A DNA stretch of 18,832 bases from Firmicutes bacterium UBA3936 (GCA_002385745.1 DGEC01000072.1:1-18832), one strand, 5' to 3'; counted from the first letter of the stretch, positions 1 to 6,610 are shown. Program-made: numbers and translations. Notes: generated by a model from the letters alone, not told the origin.

Positions 1-13
1 TTATAAGAGACAG
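1..13. other. Probable Tn5/Nextera mosaic-end remnant at contig edge
   Basis: Positions 2-13 read TATAAGAGACAG, identical to the last 12 bases of the 19-bp Tn5 mosaic end used in tagmentation libraries (AGATGTGTATAAGAGACAG). Position 1 is T where the mosaic end has G. A 12-base match at the very first bases of the window is far more easily explained by untrimmed adapter at a contig end than by biology. Positions 14-127 hold no gene or structure that I can see. Confidence 0.7.
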
Positions 14-127
14 GGTAACAACCGGGGTTCAAACCTAAAGCTTGTAGTGCAAATCTGCACAAAACCTAAAACAGATATGCCCAATTTGAAAGGGTTTATT
101 GAGGGTTAACTGTCAAAGTCGGAAAAA

Positions 128-164
128 GAAATGCAAACCAAGGAGTGTCCAAGGTTTGCATTTC
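128..164 (-). terminator. Second (distal) terminator-like hairpin after fumarase operon
   Basis: Two perfect 12-bp arms (GAAATGCAAACC at 128-139 and its complement at 153-164) enclose a 13-nt loop. Read on the minus strand, the stem is followed at once by TTTTTCC. The stem is AT-rich, so it is weaker than the hairpin at 187-222, and it may act as a back-up terminator for the fumarase transcript. Confidence 0.55.
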
Positions 165-186
165 AGTGACTTTGTCTACAGTCTGT

Positions 187-222
187 GCAATAAAAAAGCC
201 GCGTATGCGGCTTTTTTATTGC
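187..222. terminator. Strong bidirectional rho-independent terminator
   Basis: A perfect 16-bp stem (GCAATAAAAAAGCCGC at 187-202, complement at 207-222) surrounds a GTAT tetraloop. The GC core is flanked by A6 on one side and T6 on the other, so it is a canonical intrinsic terminator in either direction. It starts 6 bp beyond the stop codon of the fumarase beta gene and clearly ends that minus-strand transcript. Confidence 0.9.
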
Positions 223-228
223 ATCTTT

Positions 229-783
229 TTACCTCGCGTATTTTGCAGGGCCCGTTTCATACAGGTCGTTGCCCCGAGCATCGATAACCACTATGCAGGG
301 GAAGTTTTCAACTTCCAGCCTGCGGATAGCCTCAGTTCCCAGGTCTTCATAGGCAATGACGTCAGCTTTCTTGACTGATTTGGAGATAATTGCCGCCGCA
401 CCGCCGATGGCGGCAAAATAGACGGCCTTGTTTTCAATCATGGCCTCGATGACTTCTTTCTCGCGCTGGCCTTTGCCGATCATACCCTTTAAACCCAGTT
501 TTAAGACAGCGGGAGTATAGGCATCCATACGGAAACTGGTAGTCGGGCCGCACGAACCAAGAGCTTGGCCGGGTTTGGCCGGGCAGGGGCCTACATAATA
601 TATAATCTGACCTTTAAGGTCAAAGGGCAGTTCCTTGCCTGCTTCATAGTCTTCCAGCAGCCGCTTATGGGCGGCGTCCCTTGCGGTATAGACAACGCCT
701 GTTATCTCTACCATATCTCCGGCCTGCAGGCTGTCAATAACCTCATCCGTCAACGGTGTGGTAATCTTTTTGCTTTTCGACAT
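229..783 (-). CDS. Class I (Fe-S) fumarate hydratase, beta subunit / C-terminal domain protein
   Basis: This 184-aa protein corresponds to the C-terminal (swivelling beta) domain of oxygen-labile class I fumarases, which in many anaerobes is a separate subunit. With the alpha subunit it would interconvert fumarate and L-malate in the cytoplasm. Visible family motifs are VYTARDAAHKR (residues 31-41), GPTTSFRMD (79-87), MIGKG (101-105) and GGAAA (127-131). The length is typical for the split form. The start has a clear GGAGGGG 6 nt upstream, in the 16-nt gap after the alpha gene, so the two are co-transcribed and probably translated in stoichiometric amounts. It is the last gene of the transcript, ending at the hairpin 187-222. 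The tartrate dehydratase beta subunit (TtdB) is a close relative, and sequence alone does not fully separate them. The neighbouring malic enzyme favours fumarase. Confidence 0.9.
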   Translation of the reverse strand: MSKSKKITTPLTDEVIDSLQAGDMVEITGVVYTARDAAHKRLLEDYEAGKELPFDLKGQIIYYVGPCPAKPGQALGSCGPTTSFRMDAYTPAVLKLGLKGMIGKGQREKEVIEAMIENKAVYFAAIGGAAAIISKSVKKADVIAYEDLGTEAIRRLEVENFPCIVVIDARGNDLYETGPAKYAR

Positions 784-799
784 ACTAATCCCCCTCCTT

Positions 800-1645
800 C
801 TACAGAACTACTTCGGCGTGGCGTGCGGCATGGCAGTTCAGGTTTACCGCCACAGGCAGCGCCGTAATATGAGCCGGGAAATATTCAATATGGACAGCAA
901 GAGCAGTTATACGGCCGCCGATACCCTGGGGACCGATGCCTGTATTATTAATTTCCTCAAGAAGCTCTTTTTCCAGCTGGGCATACTGCGGGTTGGAATT
1001 GGGCTCGCCGATTTTTCTGGCCAGTGCCTTTTTTGCCAGCAGGGTTGTTTTTTCCATCGTACCGCCGATGCCAACCCCTACTACGACAGGAGGACAAGGG
1101 TTGCCGCCGGCAATCTTGACGGTATCCACAACAAATTTTTTCACGCCTGCCAGGCCGTCGGACGGTTTTAACATTGCAAGTCTGCCCATATTCTCACTGC
1201 CGCCGCCCTTGGGCAGTATTGTTATTTTCAAGTTACTGCCGGGGACAACGAAAACATGGATAATGGCAGGTGTGTTGTCACCGGTGTTTTTACGGTTAAA
1301 AACCGGGTCGATAACCATGGACTTGCGAAGATACCCTTTGTCATAACCGCGCCTGACGCCTTCATTAATGGCGTCTTCCAAACTGCCACCGGTAATATGA
1401 ACGTCCTGCCCCAATTCAATGAAAAAAACAGCTGCACCGGTATCCTGGCAGAGGGGGACATCATTTTCCCGGGAATACTTAATATTTTCAAGGATTTGGT
1501 CAAATATATATTTGCCAAATTCAGATTCTTCCTGTCCGCTGCAGGCAGCAATACAGTCTTCCACATCTTTGGGCAGATCATAGGCTGCCTTCAGGCAGAG
1601 TTTTTCCACAGCATCAATTATCTCACTCACATGTACTTCCTTCAT
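800..1645 (-). CDS. Class I (Fe-S) fumarate hydratase, alpha subunit
   Basis: This 281-aa protein is the catalytic alpha subunit, carrying the [4Fe-4S] cluster that acts as Lewis acid in reversible hydration of fumarate to L-malate. Three cysteines sit in the family contexts expected of the cluster ligands: C66 in PLCQDTG, C184 in GGNPCPP and C271 in NCHAARH. A glycine-rich LPKGGGSENMG segment (144-154) is also typical. Full length for the split enzyme. ATG is preceded by GGGAGG with a 7-nt spacer. The beta subunit follows after 16 nt. The malic enzyme gene lies upstream on the same strand, with a hairpin between them, so fumarase may have its own promoter or receive read-through. The L-tartrate dehydratase alpha subunit is the main alternative. 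The presence of malic enzyme suggests a fumarate-malate-pyruvate route. Confidence 0.92.
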   Translation of the reverse strand: MKEVHVSEIIDAVEKLCLKAAYDLPKDVEDCIAACSGQEESEFGKYIFDQILENIKYSRENDVPLCQDTGAAVFFIELGQDVHITGGSLEDAINEGVRRGYDKGYLRKSMVIDPVFNRKNTGDNTPAIIHVFVVPGSNLKITILPKGGGSENMGRLAMLKPSDGLAGVKKFVVDTVKIAGGNPCPPVVVGVGIGGTMEKTTLLAKKALARKIGEPNSNPQYAQLEKELLEEINNTGIGPQGIGGRITALAVHIEYFPAHITALPVAVNLNCHAARHAEVVL

Positions 1646-1675
1646 AGCTCATCCTCCCTTTGACATAAATAAATA

Positions 1676-1698
1676 CAGGCGGGCAGGCAGCCCGCCTG
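1676..1698 (-). terminator. Hairpin between malic enzyme and fumarase alpha
   Basis: Perfect 9-bp GC-rich arms (CAGGCGGGC at 1676-1684, complement at 1690-1698) surround a 5-nt loop. On the minus strand the stem is followed by TATTTATTTATG, an interrupted U tract. It probably is a leaky intrinsic terminator after malic enzyme. It lies in the 87-bp gap before the fumarase genes. Confidence 0.5.
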
Positions 1699-1732
1699 CT
1701 GTTTCTTTTGGCTATATTTACCGGTACACTCC

Positions 1733-3076
1733 TTATTCTGCGGGAGGCGCAGGAATAAAATCATTATCCATCAGCAACTGGGTAACATTGCGGGCACGGT
1801 AAATTGATTTTTCAACTTTTGCCCGCAGCTCTTCCCTGGTGTATTTTTTCTTGGCAATACCAAGTTCAATTGCTTTCAGTCCAACCTCTACCGCCTGGCG
1901 GACAAAGACTTCCACATTATCCATTGTAGGCAGCAGGTTGTCAGGAGTCAGTCCAATCTCCACTCCCAAATCGGCTATGGTTTGGGCGGCGGTAACACAC
2001 ATTTCATCGGTTATGGTTGATGCCTGTACATCCAAAACGCCACGGAAAATGCCGGGGAAACAGATGGAATTGTTTACCTGGTTCGGGAAATCGGAACGCC
2101 CGGTAGCAACAATATACGCGCCCGCTTCTTTAGCTTCCCAAGGCCAGATTTCCGGAATGGGGTTGGCACAGGCAAAAACAATTGCCTTGTCATTCATGGT
2201 TTTTATCCATTCGCCTTTAATAACATCGGGACCGGACTGGCTGAGAGCTATTACCACATCGGCACCTTTGATGGCTTCAGCCATGCCGCCGGTACGCCCT
2301 TCGGCATTTGTCCTGGCAGCCAGTTCGGCTTTTTGCAGATAGCCCTTTTCTCTTAATTCATCAGCCTGGTTTCTATGCAGGATGCCTTTGCTGTCAACTA
2401 CAAAGCATTTGGCAGGGTCTGCCCCGGCAAAGAAAACCAGGTTGGATATGCAGACATTGGCGGCACCGGCGCCGATAAAGGCAATGCTGACATCCTTCAG
2501 TTCTTTGCCGGCACAGCGCAGGGCATTTATCAGCCCGGCCAGCGTTACGGTAGCTGTTCCCTGTTGGTCATCATGCCAAACGGGAATGCGGCATTCCTTG
2601 CGCAGGCGCTCAAGAATATAGAAGCATTTCGGCTGGGCAATATCCTCCAGGTTAATCCCGCCGAATGAGGGCTGCAGCATCTTGACAAATTCAATCAATT
2701 TATCAGGATCTTTAGTGTCCACGCAAATGGGGAAAGCGTCAACACCGCCAAGATATTTAAAAAGCAGTGCCTTGCCTTCCATAACAGGCATGGATGCTTC
2801 TGCACCTATGTCGCCCAGGCCGAGAACACGGGTACCGTCTGAAACAACCGCAACAAAATTTCCCTTGTTGGTATGCTTATAAACAGCTTCCGGGTTTTCA
2901 GCAATTTCTTTGCAGGGTGCTGCGACACCGGGAGAATACCAGATGCTAAAATCATCATAGCTGCGGACACTGGCCTTTAAGTCCACTTCTATTTTGCCCT
3001 GATAAAACGGGTGCAGGCGCAGAGCGTCCTGAGCCGGTTTTTGCGCTTTTTTCAATAACTCATCTTTGTTGATCAT
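1733..3076 (-). CDS. NAD(P)-dependent malic enzyme (oxaloacetate-decarboxylating malate dehydrogenase)
   Basis: The product (447 aa) oxidatively decarboxylates L-malate to pyruvate and CO2 with reduction of NAD(P). The N-terminal catalytic part shows WYSPGVA (46-52, with the likely catalytic Tyr47), DGTRVLGLGDIG (80-91) and MEGKALLFK (99-107, with Lys102). It also has the metal-binding acids in NLEDI (142-146) and HDDQQGT (168-174). A Rossmann domain follows with GAGAAN (202-207). The length is that of the small bacterial enzymes without a phosphotransacetylase fusion. The frame opens at a GTG at 3088, but that codon lies inside AAGGAG (3093-3088). The ATG at 3076, 11 nt after the Shine-Dalgarno, is the better start. 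The neighbouring fumarase supplies malate. The cofactor preference cannot be read with confidence. Confidence 0.93.
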   Translation of the reverse strand: MINKDELLKKAQKPAQDALRLHPFYQGKIEVDLKASVRSYDDFSIWYSPGVAAPCKEIAENPEAVYKHTNKGNFVAVVSDGTRVLGLGDIGAEASMPVMEGKALLFKYLGGVDAFPICVDTKDPDKLIEFVKMLQPSFGGINLEDIAQPKCFYILERLRKECRIPVWHDDQQGTATVTLAGLINALRCAGKELKDVSIAFIGAGAANVCISNLVFFAGADPAKCFVVDSKGILHRNQADELREKGYLQKAELAARTNAEGRTGGMAEAIKGADVVIALSQSGPDVIKGEWIKTMNDKAIVFACANPIPEIWPWEAKEAGAYIVATGRSDFPNQVNNSICFPGIFRGVLDVQASTITDEMCVTAAQTIADLGVEIGLTPDNLLPTMDNVEVFVRQAVEVGLKAIELGIAKKKYTREELRAKVEKSIYRARNVTQLLMDNDFIPAPPAE

Positions 3077-3166
3077 GTAAATTAACACTCCTTAAAAATC
3101 ATTCAAACAATCTTCTGCACAGTCAATAATTTCCTTCGGGAACCGGCCTTTCATAGCAGGGAAAAA

Positions 3167-3200
3167 CCTGATTGATACGCGTGGAAGCGTATCAATCAGG
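3167..3200 (-). terminator. Intrinsic terminator after the TIM-barrel gene
   Basis: Perfect 14-bp arms (CCTGATTGATACGC at 3167-3180, complement at 3187-3200) surround a 6-nt loop. On the minus strand the stem is followed by TTTTTCCC. It lies 27 bp past the stop of the gene at 3228-4148 and separates it from malic enzyme, so malic enzyme probably also has its own transcription start or depends on read-through. Confidence 0.8.
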
Positions 3201-3227
3201 CTGCTAAAATATTAGTTTTAATTGTTA

Positions 3228-4148
3228 TTACTTAGGAATAGCCATGTCGGGCTGTCCGGGTTCACTCTGTTTTGCTTCGGGATAGTAGGTCATGATGGTT
3301 TCATGAATCCGGTTGACCTGGGCAGCCATGTTCTTGCCGTCCTGGGCGGAAGTCTTCATGCCGTGGGCTGCTACTGCAGAGTTACCCATCTTCAGATATA
3401 CCGGAGAGACTATGCGGACCATGTCGGGAGCGTCGTAGGTGCGGATGAAGCCGCCGGATGCGGGCGGGTTGTCGGTATGCAGGTCAATGGGTACATCTAC
3501 TGCTTCGCGCAATGCTGCCAGCATTTCGAGGGTCAGGTCGCGGATGGGGTTAATGGTATCAGCGCCCAGTTTTTCAAAAAGCTTAAATGATGCAGGGTTG
3601 CAGGCACCCATATGAGCGGACAGCTTGATCTTCAGGTCGGAAGGAAGATCGCCCGCTTTGCGCAGTTCGTCCATAACCCACAGCATACCTTCGTCGTAGC
3701 AGATGATGCCGCGGACACCCATGTCGCAAACTCTCTTGACATCCTCAATAGCCCGGATAACGTTTTCCATGCCGCGGAGACGATAGCCGACACGGACACC
3801 CTGGGAAGAATGTACTGTAGCGCCAATATCATATACCGCGCGGGGGCCGACTGACATATTGAGCTCAACGCCCCAGTCCTTGGCAATGGCAATGTATTCT
3901 TTGATGTCCTTAGTGGTGTGGCGGACGATACCATAGGTCTCGTCAATCTTGTTGACATGCACACCGTATTCTTTCCAGGCGGTTTCAACCAGGGCACGCA
4001 TGCATTCCGGAGTGTTGACGGTCGGGCACTCAATCCTGAACTGGGCGCCGTCCGGAAAGCGCTTCGTGGAGGTAGGCAGGTCATACCTGTCCCCGCTGGG
4101 CAACCCCAGTTTTTCCATTTGTTTTCTTGTCTCTTCGTAAAACATCAT
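3228..4148 (-). CDS. TIM-barrel protein resembling U32-family peptidase-like enzymes; function unknown
   Basis: I recognise this 306-aa protein only loosely. Alternating hydrophobic strands and helices suggest a TIM barrel, and the overall look recalls proteins annotated as U32-family peptidase. That name need not mean proteolysis. Notable segments are FRIECPTVN (37-45), SAHMGACNP (177-185) and DLHTDNPPASGGF (222-234). Their His, Asp and Cys residues could form a metal or substrate site. No signal peptide or membrane segment is visible. Two ATG codons lie in tandem (4148 and 4145), with AAGGAGA 10 nt upstream. It sits 50 bp after the Ldh-family gene on the same strand and is followed by a strong terminator, so it closes the upstream transcript. 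Context suggests a lyase, isomerase or hydrolase step acting on the same substrate as the Ldh dehydrogenase, which is inference only. Confidence 0.5.
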   Translation of the reverse strand: MMFYEETRKQMEKLGLPSGDRYDLPTSTKRFPDGAQFRIECPTVNTPECMRALVETAWKEYGVHVNKIDETYGIVRHTTKDIKEYIAIAKDWGVELNMSVGPRAVYDIGATVHSSQGVRVGYRLRGMENVIRAIEDVKRVCDMGVRGIICYDEGMLWVMDELRKAGDLPSDLKIKLSAHMGACNPASFKLFEKLGADTINPIRDLTLEMLAALREAVDVPIDLHTDNPPASGGFIRTYDAPDMVRIVSPVYLKMGNSAVAAHGMKTSAQDGKNMAAQVNRIHETIMTYYPEAKQSEPGQPDMAIPK

Positions 4149-4198
4149 CTTTACCTTCTCTCCTTTTTAATTTTTAGCTTCATTAGCTTATATTTTAT

Positions 4199-5242
4199 TT
4201 AAGCTTTTAGCTGTGAAGCTCCATACCGTTTGGCCAGATCATTCAGATTGCTGATTACTTCATCGTCAAGGGGAACGCCCCTCTGAAGATTCTTTTGTGT
4301 GTTAATATGTTCAATTTCACCCAACATATAAATTGGGCCGCCGTCAACGGACGGCAGGGACTTGATCTTTTTGATAACTTCATCAACTCTGTTCTTAAAC
4401 CTGTCGACACCATCAAATTTGGCAATATCCAAAGCAACAAAGAAATGCCCTGTCTTGGACGGACCGCTGTAATCTGTGATATTTTTCACAGCACCTGTCA
4501 TAACTGTGTCTGTCAGGATACCGCACAGTATGTCTACAACCAGCGACAGTCCGAAACCCTTAACGCCGCCGATAGGCTCCAGGCTTCCTGCCAGAGCCTC
4601 ATGCGGGTCGGTGGTAGGTTTGCCGTCCTTGTCAAGCGCCCAGCCAAGGGGAATCTCGCTGCCGGTTAGGGCTGCATAGCGTATTCGCCCCCTTGCCGTT
4701 ACGGTAGTGGACATGTCCAGAACAATGGGTGGACATTCGCCTGCTGGAATAGCGATTGAGATGGGGTTGGTCCCTAAAAGAGGCGTTTTAGTTCTGAAGG
4801 GAGCCATGGCCGGGGAGGCATTGGTCATGACAATCCCCACCATGTCCGCTTCCACGGCCAGCATGGAGTAATAAGCGGTTATGCCGAAATGGTTTGAATT
4901 CTTAACCGCTACCATGCCGCAGCCATATTCCCTTGCCTTTTCTATGGCCAGTTGCATTGCCTTGTGGCCTGCAACCTGGCCGAAGGAATTGCAAGCATCC
5001 AGCATAGCCACAGCATTTCTGTCTACCAGCGTTTTTACCGGGGCATCAGGAGACATCACTCCTGCTTCAACCCGGCCGATATAAGTAGGCAGCCTGACAA
5101 TACCGTGGGACTTAACCTCCCGCAAATCTGCAAGCAGCAGCGTATCGGCCAGTATTGCGGCATTTTCTTCCGGAACACCGGCCTTCGTAAGTATACCACG
5201 GGCAAATTGCTTTAATTCTTCTACCGGAAAAAATTTCTGCAT
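4199..5242 (-). CDS. Ldh family (malate / L-lactate / sulfolactate type) NAD(P)-dependent dehydrogenase
   Basis: This is a member of the Ldh_2 (COG2055) 2-hydroxyacid oxidoreductases, which interconvert malate, lactate, sulfolactate or ureidoglycolate with their 2-oxo acids. They are unrelated to classical Rossmann malate dehydrogenases. Signatures are SHGIVRLPTY (45-54), NSNHFGITAYY (115-125, with the likely catalytic His118) and LLGTNPISIAIP (around 154-165). A late GGVKGFGLSL segment is also typical. At 347 aa it is full length. The frame extends to a GTG at 5257, but that codon overlaps the AAAGGAGG Shine-Dalgarno sequence. ATG 5242 is chosen, although its 14-nt spacing is long. A cupin gene lies 50 bp upstream and the U32-like gene follows. 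The substrate cannot be predicted; malate would link directly to the neighbouring malic enzyme, but a non-C4 hydroxy acid is equally possible. Confidence 0.88.
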   Translation of the reverse strand: MQKFFPVEELKQFARGILTKAGVPEENAAILADTLLLADLREVKSHGIVRLPTYIGRVEAGVMSPDAPVKTLVDRNAVAMLDACNSFGQVAGHKAMQLAIEKAREYGCGMVAVKNSNHFGITAYYSMLAVEADMVGIVMTNASPAMAPFRTKTPLLGTNPISIAIPAGECPPIVLDMSTTVTARGRIRYAALTGSEIPLGWALDKDGKPTTDPHEALAGSLEPIGGVKGFGLSLVVDILCGILTDTVMTGAVKNITDYSGPSKTGHFFVALDIAKFDGVDRFKNRVDEVIKKIKSLPSVDGGPIYMLGEIEHINTQKNLQRGVPLDDEVISNLNDLAKRYGASQLKA

Positions 5243-5292
5243 CCTCTCGTTTGTCACCTCCTTTGCCTCGACCGGCTACCGGCAGAGAGGTT

Positions 5293-5652
5293 TTATTTCT
5301 TAAGGTGTTCAGGCAGAGGAGGTGCGTAAGCCCACACGATTTTGAAGGGCTCGTCTCCGGTGTTTATAATCTCATGCTCAACACCGACGGGCGAGAAAAT
5401 AGCGGTGCCGGGAGTCAGATCATATTCCTTGCCGTCGCAGATAAGCTTCCCTTTACCTGAAATAACAAACATTGCCTCTTCCGAATCAGTATGCTTGTGC
5501 AAGGGAATGCGGCTGCCGGGTTCTGTGACATTTGTCCCCATGGAAATCTGCTTTGCCCCGACAGTATGCTCACTGATTAGGATTTTAGACACCCGCGGAG
5601 GCTCTCTACGGGCCCCTTCAACCTCACTTTCCCTTACAATTACCTTGGCCAC
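5293..5652 (-). CDS. Small single-domain cupin protein
   Basis: This 119-aa protein is a single cupin barrel (Cupin_2 type). The first cupin motif is GSRIPLHKHTDSEEAMFVIS (46-65), with candidate metal ligands His52, His54 and Glu58 or Glu59. The second motif is GTAIFSPVGVEHEIIN (82-97), with His93. Such proteins are metal-dependent isomerases, dioxygenases or small-molecule sensors, and in an anaerobe an isomerase or binding role is more likely. The longest frame begins at ATG 5670, but the Shine-Dalgarno AAAGGAG lies inside that extension. GTG 5652 follows it with an 8-nt spacer and gives the natural start MAKVIV. It is followed by the Ldh gene after 50 bp and preceded by the MoaD-like tail. 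The exact reaction is unknown. Confidence 0.82.
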   Translation of the reverse strand: MAKVIVRESEVEGARREPPRVSKILISEHTVGAKQISMGTNVTEPGSRIPLHKHTDSEEAMFVISGKGKLICDGKEYDLTPGTAIFSPVGVEHEIINTGDEPFKIVWAYAPPLPEHLKK

Positions 5653-5675
5653 CTTATCGTCTCCTTTCATCTTTT

Positions 5676-5807
5676 TTATCCGCCTTGCAAGAAGGGGAAA
5701 AGCTCTATGTGATCATCGTCATGGATGACACAATCACCTTTGGCTTCCCACCTTCCGTTTCTCACAACAAGCCCGACCTCATCTTCCGGGACCTGTCTGC
5801 TCTTTTT
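5676..5807 (-). pseudogene. MoaD/ThiS-like C-terminal tail without a start codon, in frame after ferredoxin
   Basis: After the ferredoxin TAA (5810-5808) the same frame stays open for 43 codons and ends in a second TAA at 5678-5676. The translation contains VPEDEVGLVVRNGRW and closes with DDDHIELFPFLQGG. A hydrophobic-acidic strand ending in Gly-Gly at the very C-terminus is the hallmark of the MoaD/ThiS ubiquitin-like sulfur carriers, including those near tungsten aldehyde oxidoreductases. About 35-40 N-terminal residues of the fold are missing. I translated the other minus frame that is open here and found no such sequence. The only in-frame start-type codon is a GTG that leaves 30 residues, with no ribosome site. 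It is either a decayed gene whose 5' half was lost, or a domain reached by stop readthrough. Decay is more likely. Confidence 0.55.
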
Positions 5808-5987
5808 TTAATCCTCTTCTTCCGAGATGGCTTCCTGAGCGCAGGTATTCATGCAGGAATAGCACTCCACACATTCATCGGTGTCGATATGATATTTGCC
5901 GTCATCTGTTTCTGAAATTGCACCAACCGGGCAAATGGAAGCACATACCCCGCAGCCTATGCACTTTTCTTTATCAATTACCAGCAT
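5808..5987 (-). CDS. 2[4Fe-4S] ferredoxin
   Basis: This 59-aa bacterial-type ferredoxin carries low-potential electrons in the cytoplasm. It has two CxxCxxCxxxCP-like cluster motifs: CIGCGVCASICP near the N-terminus and CVECYSCMNTCA in the second half. The second lacks the usual Pro after the last Cys. The frame is open 20 codons further upstream, but that stretch translates a GC-rich hairpin. The ATG at 5987 has GGAGGG with a 6-nt spacer, so the short form is the real one. It lies among an Ldh dehydrogenase, a nitroreductase and a Cys-containing orphan, and could serve as their electron carrier. Its stop is followed in frame by the MoaD-like tail. Confidence 0.93.
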   Translation of the reverse strand: MLVIDKEKCIGCGVCASICPVGAISETDDGKYHIDTDECVECYSCMNTCAQEAISEEED

Positions 5988-6150
5988 TCTCTTCCCTCCA
6001 GTTAGCAGATGTGCGCCCCCGGGCAGGCTTGCCCGGGGACCACACATTCTTGCAGGTATAGTCAGGTACAGTCATAATTGTACAGTCTCCGTCTGTCTGC
6101 TTAAGGCTCGCTTTTATTTGATGAACAATCCGCTCGGGCCAATTTCTCAC
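5974..6150 (-). CDS. Possible 58-aa small ORF overlapping the ferredoxin start (doubtful)
   Basis: A GTG at 6150 opens a 58-codon frame that ends at a TGA 14 nt inside the ferredoxin gene, an arrangement seen in translational coupling. Its first half (MRNWPERIVHQIKASLKQTD) looks protein-like. Its second half is a translation of the GC-rich hairpin at 6017-6038. Only a weak AGGG lies 4 nt before the GTG. I recognise no family, and it may be chance or a remnant of an inactivated gene. Confidence 0.15.
   Translation of the reverse strand: MRNWPERIVHQIKASLKQTDGDCTIMTVPDYTCKNVWSPGKPARGRTSANWREENAGN
6017..6038. other. GC-rich hairpin in the ferredoxin leader
   Basis: Perfect 9-bp arms (CCCCGGGCA at 6017-6025, complement at 6030-6038) enclose a GGCT loop. 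No U tract follows in the minus direction, so it is not a standard terminator. It sits 30 bp before the ferredoxin start and could be a processing or stabilising hairpin that raises ferredoxin mRNA over its neighbours. The rest of the 182-bp gap 5988-6169 shows no convincing gene. Confidence 0.5.
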
Positions 6151-6169
6151 TTTGCCCTGTACCGGCAGC

Positions 6170-6610
6170 TTACCCCTCCTCTACGACATCGGAAGTAAAG
6201 ATTTTAGCCATCCTTATTTTGCAGGTGTCCCCTTCGAACTCAATCGGCAGAATCTCGGGAGGCATGCTGCCGTTTAATTCCATGGAGTGCATAATCACAT
6301 TGGCGATAGGACAGGAAAGGGGTTCTATGCCTTTATTGCGGAATTCTTCCCTGACATTCATCAGACAGCAGCCTTTTACTCTCAAGGTCACGGAAACATT
6401 GTCTTCCGTCATTTCAATATTCTCGGCAAAGCCGTTATCTTTCAGCCAGGAAACAACACCGTTTAAATCTTTAAGATCTTCAATTGCCTTTTTAAAAAAG
6501 GATACGCCGACAGTAGTCATCCGGTAACGGGCACCCCTGCCCCGCTCATCATAAAACTCTTTCTGCGCCTCAAAAATTACAGTGTCTTTGAACCGGTCCA
6601 AATTACTCAT
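6170..6610 (-). CDS. Unrecognised 146-aa cysteine-containing protein coupled to nitroreductase
   Basis: I do not recognise this family. The protein is soluble, with no signal peptide or membrane segment. It has a charged N-terminal region (YDERGRGARYR), an amphipathic helix (FFKKAIEDLKDLNGVVSWLK), beta-rich segments, and cysteines in KGCCLMN (pair at about residues 81-82), PLSCPI (about 100) and DTCKI (about 130). The Cys pair and single cysteines could bind a metal or act in thiol chemistry, which is inference. The frame begins at TTG 6613, but ATG 6610 is 7 nt from AGGGGG and is preferred. That Shine-Dalgarno overlaps the nitroreductase TAG and only 11 nt separate the genes, so translation is tightly coupled and a joint function is likely. 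Ferredoxin is the next gene downstream. Confidence 0.8.
   Translation of the reverse strand: MSNLDRFKDTVIFEAQKEFYDERGRGARYRMTTVGVSFFKKAIEDLKDLNGVVSWLKDNGFAENIEMTEDNVSVTLRVKGCCLMNVREEFRNKGIEPLSCPIANVIMHSMELNGSMPPEILPIEFEGDTCKIRMAKIFTSDVVEEG

Noticed and set aside
3077..3088. Longer malic enzyme starting at GTG 3088
   Set aside because: The codon overlaps the Shine-Dalgarno sequence, and ATG 3076 is the usable start.
3098..3126. Sigma-A-like promoter before malic enzyme on the minus strand (TTGACT, 17-bp spacer, AATGAT)
   Set aside because: The predicted transcription start would fall inside the AAGGAG ribosome site at 3093-3088, so the transcript would lose part of its own Shine-Dalgarno.
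5653..5670. Cupin starting at ATG 5670
   Set aside because: The AAAGGAG ribosome site lies within that extension and points to GTG 5652.
5808..5880. N-terminal half of a MoaD protein in another minus frame over the ferredoxin 3' end
   Set aside because: The frame that is open there gives a Gly/Arg-rich 31-codon peptide without any MoaD/ThiS features.
5988..6047. N-terminally extended 79-aa ferredoxin
   Set aside because: The extension encodes a GC-rich hairpin, and the internal ATG has an ideal GGAGGG at 6-nt spacing and gives the standard ferredoxin length.
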